Of a stretch of DNA of 64,000 nt, positions 22,083 to 31,453 are shown one piece after another (within the stretch, counting starts at the first letter, position 1; the number at the start of each line of letters is the position of its first letter). The stretch is from Ochromonas danica (Eukaryota > Sar > Chrysophyceae > Chromulinales > Chromulinaceae), in contig VKHL01000010.1 in the NCBI GenBank assembly GCA_015146655.1, positions 248,001 through 312,000 on the forward strand, given 5' to 3'. Under the pieces are notes generated by a model. The model did not search any database and was not told the origin of the DNA. It worked only from the letters and a program-made list of their open reading frames with translations. Both the position numbers and the translations under genes were made by a program.

Positions 22083-23561
22083 TTAAATATCTCCTCGTTC
22101 ACGAAGAAAGACCTCCAATTGAGTGGAGAAAGAGCTATCTCTGGTTCCTGGGCGACTCGTTGACATTTGTCCCTGGAATATGATCATGCCTTGTTGATCG
22201 ATGGCGTATAATTGATCAGGCCATGCAGCAAAGAAGTTGTTGAAGTCATTTGACCATGAATCCGTGCAGATAACGTCTGCATCCGTCAAACAGTGCATCT
22301 GCTTACTTGCTGTCTTTGCCATTCGAATACGATCTTTCAGGCTGTGATGCTGAGGATATTCGCAATCGGTGTATCCAATGGGCCAACCATTTTGAATGCG
22401 TCCTTTTTCATCTCTCTCCACGAAATGAGCCTCAAGAATATAAACAACCGCCATTATTGCAATCTTTCGATAAGTTCGCATAAATCGCGTGTAGTCATTG
22501 TCTGAGGCTCGAAACGGAGGTCAGGTTAATGAACCAGCAAATATTACCAATAGCTTGTTCATTCTTTTAGAGAGATCAAGAAGATGACCTAAACTATATG
22601 GTTTTCCGTCCATTTGACTCAAAGCAATATTGCGAGGAGCTGGACAAGGTAACTGAGGGGGCTCTTTGATAATGTTTAATCTGAGGAAGAAAACGTTATC
22701 TCGAATGGCAGGGCATTGAGTAAACGGTTGCAAAGCCTTCCGATAGTTATGTAAGATATCATAAAATGGATCACATGGGATACCATGCCAAAATAAAATA
22801 GCCATTTGAATATCATCTTCAAGCAACCATCCATTTTCTCTAAGATGCTTGTACTCACTACTTACACGACTGATCTTATAGAGGTGTTGTGTCATATCCT
22901 GTACACGAAGATGTGCCTCAGCATATAACAAATGTGCAGCAATCTCTTCGTTTAATTGAAATTCTCCAGTGTCGGTGGAGAAACAAGAACAGAGATGGAA
23001 AGGACAGTCTTCATGCAATAAACAACATGTCCTCCCAAACATTTCAACTATCCGCTTCTCCATATTCTTTCCATCACCATCCATAAGATCAACCAGTATG
23101 TTAGCTGACTCCTCACTATACCCGCCCTCCATCAGAGCGACTACCAGACTTGAGCGATCACCTGACCAACCGAATGCCTCACAAGCTTTCGCTATGTCTG
23201 ATAATGACATCTTGTCCCGCAGAGTGATCGCCACTGTTGCCTTATTCTCCTCTCCTGAGAAAGTCTTCGAGCAACCATCACATCGAACATCCTTCGCATC
23301 AAACCCGCGATCTCTCCATTCATTGATCGCTTCCAGCTTCAACACAGACTTGAAATGTTCCGAAAATCGACTGTAACATTCAGGACAAATGTCCACATTC
23401 TTCGCTCGATCTGTATAGACCACAGCTCGACTGGTAGAAGAAGTGGCGGTGGGTTCGGGTCTCGGTGAGGGTCGTGAGGAGAAGAAGCCACCAATTAAAG
23501 ATGAGCCATGAGCCATTCTTTTCGTAGGAAGACCTTCCTTAGAATGAAATAAGGAGTACAT
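22083..23561 (-). CDS. Deiodinase-like selenoprotein with N-terminal zinc-binding region
   Basis: An intronless frame of 492 codons with one internal UGA at codon 347. The C-terminal 165 residues match the iodothyronine deiodinase thioredoxin-like fold: LLVIFAGSLT-U-PPFR (deiodinases have GSCTUPPF), VVYILEAHF (YIEEAH), GWPIG, PQHHSLKDRI (IPQHRSLEDR), and AAWPDQLYAIDQQGMIIFQG (GAWPERLYV...GKIVYQG). Residues 59-62 (CPEC) and 94-97 (CDGC) form a likely zinc site, followed by a helical region of UBA-like appearance and more Cys near 179-193. Family members are reductive selenoenzymes; the substrate here is unknown. Translating UGA as stop would remove the whole catalytic fold. A SECIS-like element follows. 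The start is the first ATG of the frame. Part of the N-terminal coding region is copied in inverted orientation at 23853-24282. Confidence 0.88.
22521..22523 (-). other. Selenocysteine UGA codon
   Basis: The in-frame UGA lies between Thr and Pro-Pro-Phe, exactly where deiodinases carry their catalytic selenocysteine. The conserved fold continues in the same frame for 145 codons after it. Confidence 0.88.
23090..23519 (-). repeat. 430-bp inverted duplicate tract, arm 1
   Basis: This tract lies within the deiodinase-like gene. Its reverse complement matches 23853-24282 with one difference that I could see. The arms are separated by about 330 bp, so single strands could fold into a long hairpin. 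Confidence 0.93.
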
Positions 23562-23789
23562 CGTAAGGTCCTTCTCCTTCAACACAGCAGATTATTAAAT
23601 TAAAAAGAGTTAAGATTATTATTTCAATAGGATGTATAGTATATAGTTGAGAGGGATATCTGATATGATGATGAAATCTGTTTTGGATCCTGCAAAAATT
23701 GGATGCAGCACCATTCCAGCTTCCGTTCCATGGAATGTATCTTTCCACCCACTCAGACTTGATCTATTCTTCTCTGCAATTTAACGTTA

Positions 23790-24323
23790 ATGATGATGTA
23801 TCATCCTTCATCGTTGAGGAGGCAATTGAAGAAGGAAGGTGTTCCTCAGAAGAGAATGGCTCATGGCTCATCTTTAATTGGTGGCTTCTTCTCCTCACGA
23901 CCCTCACCGAGACCCGAACCCACCGCCACTTCTTCTACCAGTCGAGCTGTGGTCTATACAGATCGAGCGAAGAATGTGGACATTTGTCCTGAATGTTACA
24001 GTCGATTTTCGGAACATTTCAAGTCTGTGTTGAAGCTGGAAGCGATCAATGAATGGAGAGATCGCGGGTTTGATGCGAAGGATGTTCGATGTGATGGTTG
24101 CTCGAAGACTTTCTCAGGAGAGGAGAATAAGGCAACAGTGGCGATCACTCTGCGGGACAAGATGTCATTATCAGACATAGCGAAAGCTTGTGAGGCATTC
24201 GGTTGGTCAGGTGATCGTTCAAGTCTGGTAGTCGCTCTGATGGAGGGCGGGTATAGTGAGGAGTCAGCTAACATACTGGTTGGTCTTCTCCGCGTTGAGC
24301 CTAAGGAGATGTCCGAATGCTGA
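23790..24323 (+). CDS. Truncated inverted copy of the deiodinase-like gene's N-terminal region
   Basis: A 177-residue frame starts MMMYHPSSLRR. Its region from RMAHGSSLIGG to YSEESANILV is identical to residues about 15-157 of the deiodinase-like protein, including both CxxC motifs. Upstream, KKEGVPQKR versus KEGLPTKR shows older divergence. Downstream the frame runs into 13 unrelated residues and stops. The thioredoxin-like catalytic fold and SECIS are absent. It may be an expressed short zinc-binding protein or a decaying fragment. The identical middle and diverged edge suggest a gene conversion tract in an older paralogue. Confidence 0.55.
   Translation: MMMYHPSSLRRQLKKEGVPQKRMAHGSSLIGGFFSSRPSPRPEPTATSSTSRAVVYTDRAKNVDICPECYSRFSEHFKSVLKLEAINEWRDRGFDAKDVRCDGCSKTFSGEENKATVAITLRDKMSLSDIAKACEAFGWSGDRSSLVVALMEGGYSEESANILVGLLRVEPKEMSEC
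23853..24282 (+). repeat. 430-bp inverted duplicate tract, arm 2
   Basis: Partner of 23090-23519. Identity begins sharply seven bases before the shared ATGG... codons and ends sharply after the codons for NILV. Confidence 0.93.
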
Positions 24324-25012
24324 AAGACTCTATTTCTTTTCGTTCCTATGTATTGCTACTAAAGCTGGTATTGCTTATTTCAATTCCCGAGGCGTTAGAC
24401 TAAACCATGATCAGTGGTAGCCATTTACTTTTCATTCCTGTTGTCTCTATTTGATGATCTGAAAGCGTGTGGGTTTGCTTTCCACGCAAGGTGATTTTAC
24501 TGGAGTCTACATGACTCAAACAAACATAATTTGTCGCTTATTTTAACCCATAATTTCCACCTGTATTTCCCAATGATGTATTTTCCAGTGCTAGTATTCC
24601 AGCATTAAAAGAGAATCGGTTAAACAGGGTACCAGTCGTCTGTTTACTATGATTTTCATCTTCATCGATTGAGGATAATTTTTGCTGTTCGAAAAGAAGG
24701 TACGAGAAATGAGTGAGAAGATGCATACTGTGATCATGAAAGCATCAAATAACAATCGGCATACTTGGTAGAATGCAAGAAGTTGAAGTTCAACAGTCAT
24801 TGTTGGGGGATGTGCTGCCAAAGAGGAAATTATCTCCACTCCATATTTTTATTGTGGGAATTGATAGTGCAAATGTCTAGTTCGAAGTGCTAGGCTTACT
24901 TCTATCATCTTTGAGGTTAAGAATAGCGAAAGTCAGCGATTGTAATTTGTAAAAGTCAGCGTTTGTTATTACAATTCAATAACTTGTCAATGTAATAATA
25001 AAAGCTACTGAT
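24324..25012. other. Intergenic, no gene recognised
   Basis: This 690-bp gap contains two overlapping short minus-strand frames at 24538-24839, one hydrophobic and one Ser/Asn-rich. They do not join with acceptable introns and match nothing I know. Confidence 0.4.
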
Positions 25013-25543
25013 TTAAGTGTCAATACGCTTCTCATAACAGCTAAAGGCGATATCAGCATAAATAGGAGGCAGATTACGCAACTTCACATCGCCACCATAT
25101 TGATACCCCAGCTTCTCAAAGATATGTCTCATAGGAAGATTCAATTCATGAGTATCACCACGTATCACTTTACAACCCGAACTCTTGGCGACTTCTTCTG
25201 CTTTGAGGAGAAGCAATTGAGCAATACCTCTTCCTTGATAGACAGGATTGATTGCAATACGATGAGGAATGAGACTTTTCACAGACATATCCCATCCAAG
25301 ATCTTCATATTCTGCATGTTGATCGAAGTTGTAGGCAGCAGTGCCTGCCACTTCTTGGTTTTGACTATCTACTGCCACCCAGAGATAACCAGCAGAGAGA
25401 TCTTCTAGGAAGTTATTCTCTGTTGGATAGGTCTCATTCCATTGAAAGTTATTCTCTGCATTAAGACGTTGAACGACAACTTGGATAATTGCCCAGATGG
25501 AAGGGATATCTTCTGAGGTAGCTTGACGCAATATAATGGACAT
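25013..25543 (-). CDS. GNAT family N-acetyltransferase 1
   Basis: A single-exon protein of 176 residues. It has the GNAT layout: an N-terminal beta-alpha region (IILRQATSEDIPSIWAII), WVAVDSQNQEVAGTAAYN, then the acetyl-CoA site IAINPVYQGRGIAQLLLLKAEE with the R/Q-x-x-G-x-G/A loop, and MRHIFEKLGYQYGGDV near the end. The substrate is unknown. It is head-to-head with a clear paralogue at 25787-26347, with 243 bp between start codons. This indicates an inverted tandem duplication that is old, since the proteins share the core motifs but differ widely. Confidence 0.9.
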   Translation of the reverse strand: MSIILRQATSEDIPSIWAIIQVVVQRLNAENNFQWNETYPTENNFLEDLSAGYLWVAVDSQNQEVAGTAAYNFDQHAEYEDLGWDMSVKSLIPHRIAINPVYQGRGIAQLLLLKAEEVAKSSGCKVIRGDTHELNLPMRHIFEKLGYQYGGDVKLRNLPPIYADIAFSCYEKRIDT

Positions 25544-25786
25544 GATGAAAGGTAGCAGTTAGTTTTTAGTCTATTCTCAACAACTACTAGTGCTAGTAGT
25601 AGTAGTTAATAAAAAGTAAGGCTAGGACTTGCTGGTTTGTTCTTCTCCTTCTTCACTTCTTTTCATGGGGACGATATCAGAAAATGTAAGAGTTTTATTA
25701 CAGACAGAAAGGCTTTTAAAGTGAGAAAAGTGTACTTTGTCTCTTCCCAGTCCTCCCAAAAACCACAAAATTGGAAACCCATCGAA

Positions 25787-26347
25787 ATGGAAGAATCTTC
25801 TGGTTCCGGTCTATCATCATCTCTTATCTATTTACGACGTGCTAATCATGATGACGTTGATTTGATCATGGTTATGATCAAAGAAGTCGTGTCATTATTA
25901 AATGCTGAAGGTAACTTCCAATGGAATGATGGATACCCTCTAGCTTCTGACTTTGCCCAAGATATTGACAAATCAGAACTATGGCTAGCAATCGATCCAG
26001 CACATGATAATGAAATTGTTGGTGTTGGCGCTCTCACAAAGGATCAATATGATGAATATGCTGATGTAGGATATGATCTGAATGATCTTTGTATTGTTCC
26101 ACATCGTATTGCTGTGCGACCTTCAGCACGGGGACAAGGTATCGCTCAATTGATCCTTCTCCATGGTGAAAAGCTGGCTAGAGAAGAAGGTATTGCCCTC
26201 ATTCGAGTTGATACTAATGCCAAGAATAGTAAGATGAGGCGTATCTTCGAGAAGTTGGGCTACAGCTATGGTGGAGACGTTGTATTCAAGCATAAACCTG
26301 TCGTCTATGAAACAATGAAGTTTTCTTGTTACCAGAAGAAACTTTGA
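25787..26347 (+). CDS. GNAT family N-acetyltransferase 2
   Basis: Encodes 186 residues from the ATG at 25787. The frame is open further upstream but has no earlier ATG. Motifs parallel the neighbouring GNAT: LLNAEGNFQWNDGYP, LWLAIDPAHDNEIVGVGAL, PHRIAVRPSARGQGIAQLILLHGEKL (acetyl-CoA loop) and MRRIFEKLGYSYGGDV. A Ser-rich N-terminus of about 15 residues is unique to this copy. Paralogous to, and divergently arranged with, GNAT 1. The substrate is unknown. Confidence 0.9.
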   Translation: MEESSGSGLSSSLIYLRRANHDDVDLIMVMIKEVVSLLNAEGNFQWNDGYPLASDFAQDIDKSELWLAIDPAHDNEIVGVGALTKDQYDEYADVGYDLNDLCIVPHRIAVRPSARGQGIAQLILLHGEKLAREEGIALIRVDTNAKNSKMRRIFEKLGYSYGGDVVFKHKPVVYETMKFSCYQKKL

Positions 26348-26720
26348 ATCTCACAATTTTTGAATTGCTTAAGGGTTCTATTGAGTGAAGGTGTTAATGG
26401 GTAATTTTTAAAAAGAAACAAGCATGTTGAACAGTCACTGATCATCATTCTCGAAACAAACAACTTTTGCCTCCACACGAGCACAGGAGACTACGCTAAA
26501 TAGATTCTGACCTCCACTATAACAAACATGAAATATCTACACTAATGTAACACTAACTTTATACTGTTGGTAGCCTAAACGGGATCTGTTGGGTCACTCA
26601 TCTGTTGATAAAGACCTCCGCCCAATGGTATGTTCCATCAAATCATACGTCATGCGGAGGAAGTCTTGATATTCACCACTATTCGGAAAGGAGAGGTATT
26701 CTGGATATTCACCTTTCACT
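26348..26720. other. Intergenic, no gene seen
   Basis: Convergent 3' regions of GNAT 2 and zinc-finger gene B. No open frame of interest was found. Confidence 0.5.
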
Positions 26721-27913
26721 TTAATTGAGCTTCTGACGCTTGATGTTGGGCTGCTCTTCGTATTCGGCAGAGCGCTCACGGCTGTCCAAAGAAGCCTCAT
26801 CTGTGGTGTTGCCACTAACGCTGCACTCCTGGCAGTGCATTTCACCCTCTAAACACTCTTCATTGCTACACACGGCGGTCTCATCTTGAGTATGGACACG
26901 GCATAGTTGTTGACTACCCACAGCCAACTTGTTACAGTTGGTTATGCGACAACGAACTCCTCCTCCATGAGCTGCACAGAAATCGGTTTTGCCTCTTGCC
27001 ACCTAATATCATAACAGATCAACATAGAACAACAACGGTTAGTCATCACATCCCATATGCACAACATATCAAACAACCCTTGACTCACCTTTGTGCATCC
27101 CTGGAACATGCAAGAGCGACCTCCTCCATGTCGCACACAATACATCGTATTCGATTGGGAAGACTTAGTGCATCCTGGATACTGGCAGCGTTTGCCTCCT
27201 CCATGAGCAGTGCACAAGTTCGACCCTCCCACCGCAGACTTCGAGCAGCCTTCTTGAGTGCAACGCTTTCCACCTCCGTGAGCTGCGCAGAAGAACTTAT
27301 CGCGAGCTCCCTTGAAGCAACCGGGGAAAGTGCAGCGGCGACCACCTCCATGAGCAATGCAGAACTTGGTAGCACCTTGAGCGCACTTGTTGCACCCTTC
27401 TTTCTGGCAACGTCTGGTGCTGCGGTGAGCAGCGCAATATTGTGCTGAGCTGCTTTCCACGTTCGAACAACAACCTTCAACTTTGCATTTTGGGAGCGGT
27501 CTGTGTCCACCATTTTGGATGTACTGTTCCTTGTAGAGTTTGTTGATCAAGGAAGGGTCAGGAAGCACCATGCCAATCGCAGGAATCGCAGAAGCATCAC
27601 AAGGCTCTTTCAATTCGCCACATGATTCTTCAGGAAGCTCAAGATTTTCTTGGATATCCTCAGGTTTGGCGTGGATGGGAGAATTCTTGAGACTTGCCAG
27701 TGTTCTGCAGAGCTGTAACTTGGCTTCCAGGTCAGCGTTAAAGGAATAATGACTATTATAAATAGGAGGAATGATCTGAGGAAGAGGGGCTGTTTCCTTG
27801 ACTTGAGTTTTCGAACTATTATCACCTTCTATGTCCCATGCATCAGCAGCCATCAATTGCATGGCATTTTCGATGAGCATCAACAACTTGTTCTGAGAAG
27901 GATGAATCATCAT
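26721..27913 (-). CDS. WRKY19-type zinc-finger protein B
   Basis: Two exons (27913-27089 and 27002-26721) encode 368 residues. The N-terminal 140 residues are helical and acidic, without GAF domains. The rest holds the same HGGG zinc-finger repeats as gene A, identical over the homogenised tract at 26907-27448, with the shared intron at the same place. After the tract the protein diverges into a Cys-rich tail (CSNEECLEGEMHCQEC) and a basic end, NIKRQKLN. The segment just before the fingers (LEAKLQLCRTLASLKNSP) resembles the equivalent part of gene A (FEQRLQICRSLVNSKQPE), so the paralogy is older than the identical tract. Probably a nuclear DNA-binding or adaptor protein. Confidence 0.85.
26907..27448 (-). 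repeat. 542-bp homogenised tract, arm B (inverted)
   Basis: Partner of 21027-21568, 5.3 kb away in opposite orientation. It includes the complete 86-nt intron, whose identity cannot be explained by protein selection. Confidence 0.92.
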
Positions 27914-28330
27914 TTTCAATTAATAATATGATTGTAAAGAAGTAAAGAAGAAAGAATGGAATCAAGAATGAGGAATGATTATGAATTGGAATCTGATAGG
28001 AAAGCTATCGGCATTCAATAAAGAATGCAAGAACTTTCTTCCAGGAAGGTGATAAGTCTTGAAGGATGGATGGACAACGTTGAAGTGCTGTGGTCCTGGC
28101 TCCAACCTGCGCTGTTGGCCTTCATTTTCCGTCCTTTCTGAACTTTCACCTTGAATTTTCTCAACTTCAACCAGTAGAAAAGAAGGGTTTAAAACAAGGA
28201 AAAGGGACTTTAGAGGATGTGACATGAATGGCGGGGAGGGGGTCACGTCACTTGTGGTGGTTGCCATGGAATCTTCCCTCTTTCCATTGCCATACAATTA
28301 CACACACACGTGGAATGCTCCTGGAATCAA
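27914..28330. other. 5' flank of zinc-finger gene B
   Basis: No gene seen. A G-rich patch lies at about 28232-28245. The downstream-most part is AT-rich. Confidence 0.4.
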
Positions 28331-28541
28331 GAATATTCTTATTTTTTTAAACAGACCAAACGTCAGGAATTTTACAGAAGCAACAAGAATGAGGAATATT
28401 CTCGCGAATACACTGTAAAAATATTGAATTTTCCTTTATACGGGAATATTCTTATGACTTTAAAATTGACCAAACGTCAGCAATATATAGAAGAAACAAG
28501 AATGAGGAATATTCTCAGGAATATACTATAAAAGCATTGAA
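28331..28541. repeat. Two tandem 113-bp units with GAATATTC palindromes
   Basis: Unit 1 begins at 28331 and unit 2 at 28444. They share about 80 percent or more of their bases, including ACCAAACGTCAG and CAAGAATGAGGAATATTCTC. Each unit has two copies of GAATATTC, which fits the nGAAnnTTCn core of a heat shock element. The array lies about 420 bp upstream of zinc-finger gene B and just past the 3' end of the PhyH-like gene. Confidence 0.7.
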
Positions 28542-28596
28542 TCCTCGATGGTGCGGATTATCAAAACAATAAAAGATCCTTTAAATGACAACGGCA

Positions 28597-30466
28597 TCAT
28601 GCATTAAAAACAGAGTGAGGATCAAAATCATTCTCCAAATAATGGCTTGCATTCTTGTACTCTAGCCATAAACTTTCCAAAGCTGGATCTTTCAGAACGC
28701 TGTGGTCAATGTGAGAGACACGAAAGAAAACCAACGCACTGATTGCGTCACCGGTATTCAACGCAAAGAGATGAGCCAGGCGCTGAGTACAAATGAAAGC
28801 ATCACCAGCTCGAAGAGTAAGTTGCAGAGGTTCTCCAAGCTCTGGCTTTTGCGTCGATGCTGGGTCATCCGAGAAAGTTGTCTGGCGGTGAGAAACTTGT
28901 TCGCGATATTGATCAAGCAGTTGGACGTGGCTTCCAGGATGGACACAAAAATTACCCTGAGGGAGAAGTTCGTCAAAAATGTCAGTTCGTCAGTTCAAGC
29001 AGATAAAACAAACCCTTACCATATCAGTGGAAGAGAAATCTGTTAGTGCCACTCCTACAAGCACATTGTATGGAGAATGCCCACCATCTTTCGTGAAACC
29101 TTCAATGACCCACTGATCACCAAGAAGAGAGGGCGAAGTAACTGATAAATCAACCGAAGGGAAGCTGCAAACGACTCTGCTGGCCGTTGTTGCAGCAACT
29201 TCGTCCTTTCCCATGATATGTTGCAGCAGATGGGGCAACACCGAGGAATGATACAATGCCAAGAGATCTTGGTCCTGACAAATGTCTCCGATCAATTCTA
29301 GAAAGTTAAACTTAGCTTTGCGAATGCCATTTCCTCCTTGATTTTGGGACATATAGCGGTAGATCCAGTAGTTCACAATCTTAAGAGCAGGTTTGGTCAG
29401 CTCTGAATTCACTGCTTGAGATAATACCATATAGCCTTGCTCGAAAAATGACTTTATTTGTTCAAAGGAGATTGCGCGCTTGACTAACTCTTCATCAAGA
29501 ATCACTTCAGAGTGACCAAAATCCAGGAAACTCAAAGCAGTTAGAGGCCAATCAGGTCGATGAAGTATCTTAGCCAGCTTGCCACTTCGATAAAGTGCTT
29601 TTGCTGCTGAATACTGAGGTTGTGAAAGAAATTCATCTCCTTGTGTCGTCGCAAAATAGCGCAGCAAAGCCTCTCTTCCCGCATCAAATCCTGGAAAGGT
29701 GGACTCCGAAACACTTGTTGTCACAGGGGCTGCTCTTGCTGAATTCGGAACCAATACCGGATTCGGTGATGAAGCGATAAGCGCCCATTGAGATAGACTA
29801 TCTTTGCTCCCGTTGCAGTACAAGACGCCATCAGAAGAAAGTCCCAGATACCAGCCAATAGTGTTTCCTCTATTTGTACTACGCTCATGCTTCTTAATAG
29901 CCAAATAAATCACATTACCACCACCTACAGGCTCCACACGGAACTTAGCAGCTTCATCAAGGACTGGAGCATAGTCTAATCCACCATTATCTTTTGCTTT
30001 CAAGAAACGCCCTGGGACACTGGTAAGTTCAAAAGCCATAATGGTCGTGTCAATGTAGTGGGCAGTCACCACTTCGCCAATTTGCCTATTTGTGGAAACA
30101 TGATGAAGGCGCACGGTAATCTGTGCACGAGTTGGTTATCTTCCTCAATCGAGATAGTCAATCAGAGGCAACTCACCGAATGTCCCTGCGAAAGAACAAA
30201 AGGTTCACTGGAGGCAGCTGGCGGGATAGGAGGTCTGCCACAATTTACACAACAGACACGACATGAATTGAAACCATTCTTCTTTCTTCCTATAGCCTAC
30301 CTCGAAGGTTGTTGTTGTTGTTGAACCACTCCTGTTCTCGAGCTAACAAACTCTACTCAGGTGAAACGTCACGTCTCAGATAAGTCAACACGCAATTAAA
30401 GAAAAGCATAATCTAACCTTCAGCTTGCAGCCTTTGGGCGATTTGCACATCATTTGGTTCGCTCAT
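28597..30466 (-). CDS. PhyH-like (phytanoyl-CoA dioxygenase superfamily) protein
   Basis: Five exons (30466-30418, 30352-30301, 30234-30177, 30120-29020, 28956-28597) join in phase to 539 residues. A short N-terminal segment ends in a poly-Gln run. Residues about 55-170 look like a beta-rich domain. The C-terminal third has the dioxygenase layout: WVIEGFTKDGGHSPYNVLVGVALTDFS, then after the last intron GNFCVHPGSH, and GDAFICTQRLAHLFALNTGD. PGSH and the distal AH...N are as in PhyH enzymes. The usual HxD iron pair is not evident; the expected place reads HSP. It may therefore be inactive, use other ligands, or be a distant subfamily. The substrate is unknown. Confidence 0.75.
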
Positions 30467-30577
30467 TGTTTTTTCTATTTTATGTCGATTTGGATTGTTC
30501 CCTCCTGCGGAAGGTTACGTAATTCCCTGCAATTTATGTAATTGACTAATGTGGGCCAGGAATTCGGATTCGTTGTG

Positions 30578-31369
30578 ATGATGTGGCCGAACAATTCGCC
30601 GGCAATGACCTGCCTTTTATTGCTATTCATTGCTCTTTGTACGATATCTGTTAAATCCTATGAGCTTATTCGATTTGGTGGAGCTGGAATCTACTTCTGG
30701 TGGCAAGCTGGGGCTGCATCATATATTGCGGAGAAATATCACACCCGATCAACAGCGCTAGTTGGTGCAAGTGCAGGTTCAATAGCTGCAGCACTAATGG
30801 TTTCCAATGCATCTTTTTATGATGCTGCAAAGCTTGCTATTCGTCAAGTTGAAGAGAGGGATCTGTGGAGCCGCAAAGAAGGTTTGGCTACAGTGTGGGG
30901 ACCAATTGTGCGAGAGTTTTTGGTGGAAATAGTGCCAAACAATCTCGAAAAGGAAGATCTAAGTAGAGTTCATATTTGTGTTACCCCTCGTGCGTTAGTG
31001 AAAGGAACTCGAATAGAATCGAATTTTGCAGACAAGGCAGAATTAGTGGATGCTGTCATGGCCTCAGTACACATACCCATCTTCATGGATGGAAAAATAT
31101 GGTCAACTTTCAAAGGAAAGAAATATATTGATGGCTCCTTTTGGTCATTTGTGACGCGTAGGAAGATCCCAGTACCTAAGCATCTACGACATGTCCCAGT
31201 GTTGGATATTGACTATTTAGACGATACAGTCTTTCTGTCTTCTTTGAAGTCCAGAAACTTTGTTAAGCTGATCAAGCCTGATGGTCTATTCGAGATGATG
31301 GACTATGGCTATCAGTATATGGAGCAGCAAGATCGAACTGGTCGTCTCTCATCTCTCGTGAATCGCTGA
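30578..31369 (+). CDS. Secreted/ER patatin-like phospholipase
   Basis: A 263-residue single-exon protein. Residues 10-28 form a hydrophobic signal segment (MTCLLLLFIALCTISVKS). The patatin fold follows: the oxyanion-type loop FGGAGIYFWW (33-42), the nucleophile elbow GASAG with Ser65, and the second dyad residue in YIDGS (Asp185). Patatins hydrolyse acyl esters of phospholipids or galactolipids. The first of two adjacent ATGs is taken as the start, because it gives a coherent signal peptide. Short compared with many patatins, but all catalytic elements are present. Confidence 0.85.
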   Translation: MMWPNNSPAMTCLLLLFIALCTISVKSYELIRFGGAGIYFWWQAGAASYIAEKYHTRSTALVGASAGSIAAALMVSNASFYDAAKLAIRQVEERDLWSRKEGLATVWGPIVREFLVEIVPNNLEKEDLSRVHICVTPRALVKGTRIESNFADKAELVDAVMASVHIPIFMDGKIWSTFKGKKYIDGSFWSFVTRRKIPVPKHLRHVPVLDIDYLDDTVFLSSLKSRNFVKLIKPDGLFEMMDYGYQYMEQQDRTGRLSSLVNR

Positions 31370-31453
31370 CACTATATTCCGTGTAACTTTTAAAACATCT
31401 TCTCATATAAATCCGACTTGCTATAAGTTGCATTACACGACTAATTATAGACA

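Noticed and set aside
22476-22560. A possible 46-nt intron (GTAATA...CCTCAG) that would remove the UGA codon
   Set aside because: It is not a multiple of three, so splicing it would shift the conserved deiodinase frame out of phase. It would also delete the active-site motif.
24538-24839. Two overlapping minus-strand frames as a possible spliced gene
   Set aside because: Only introns under 40 nt would join them, and the resulting frame stops quickly.
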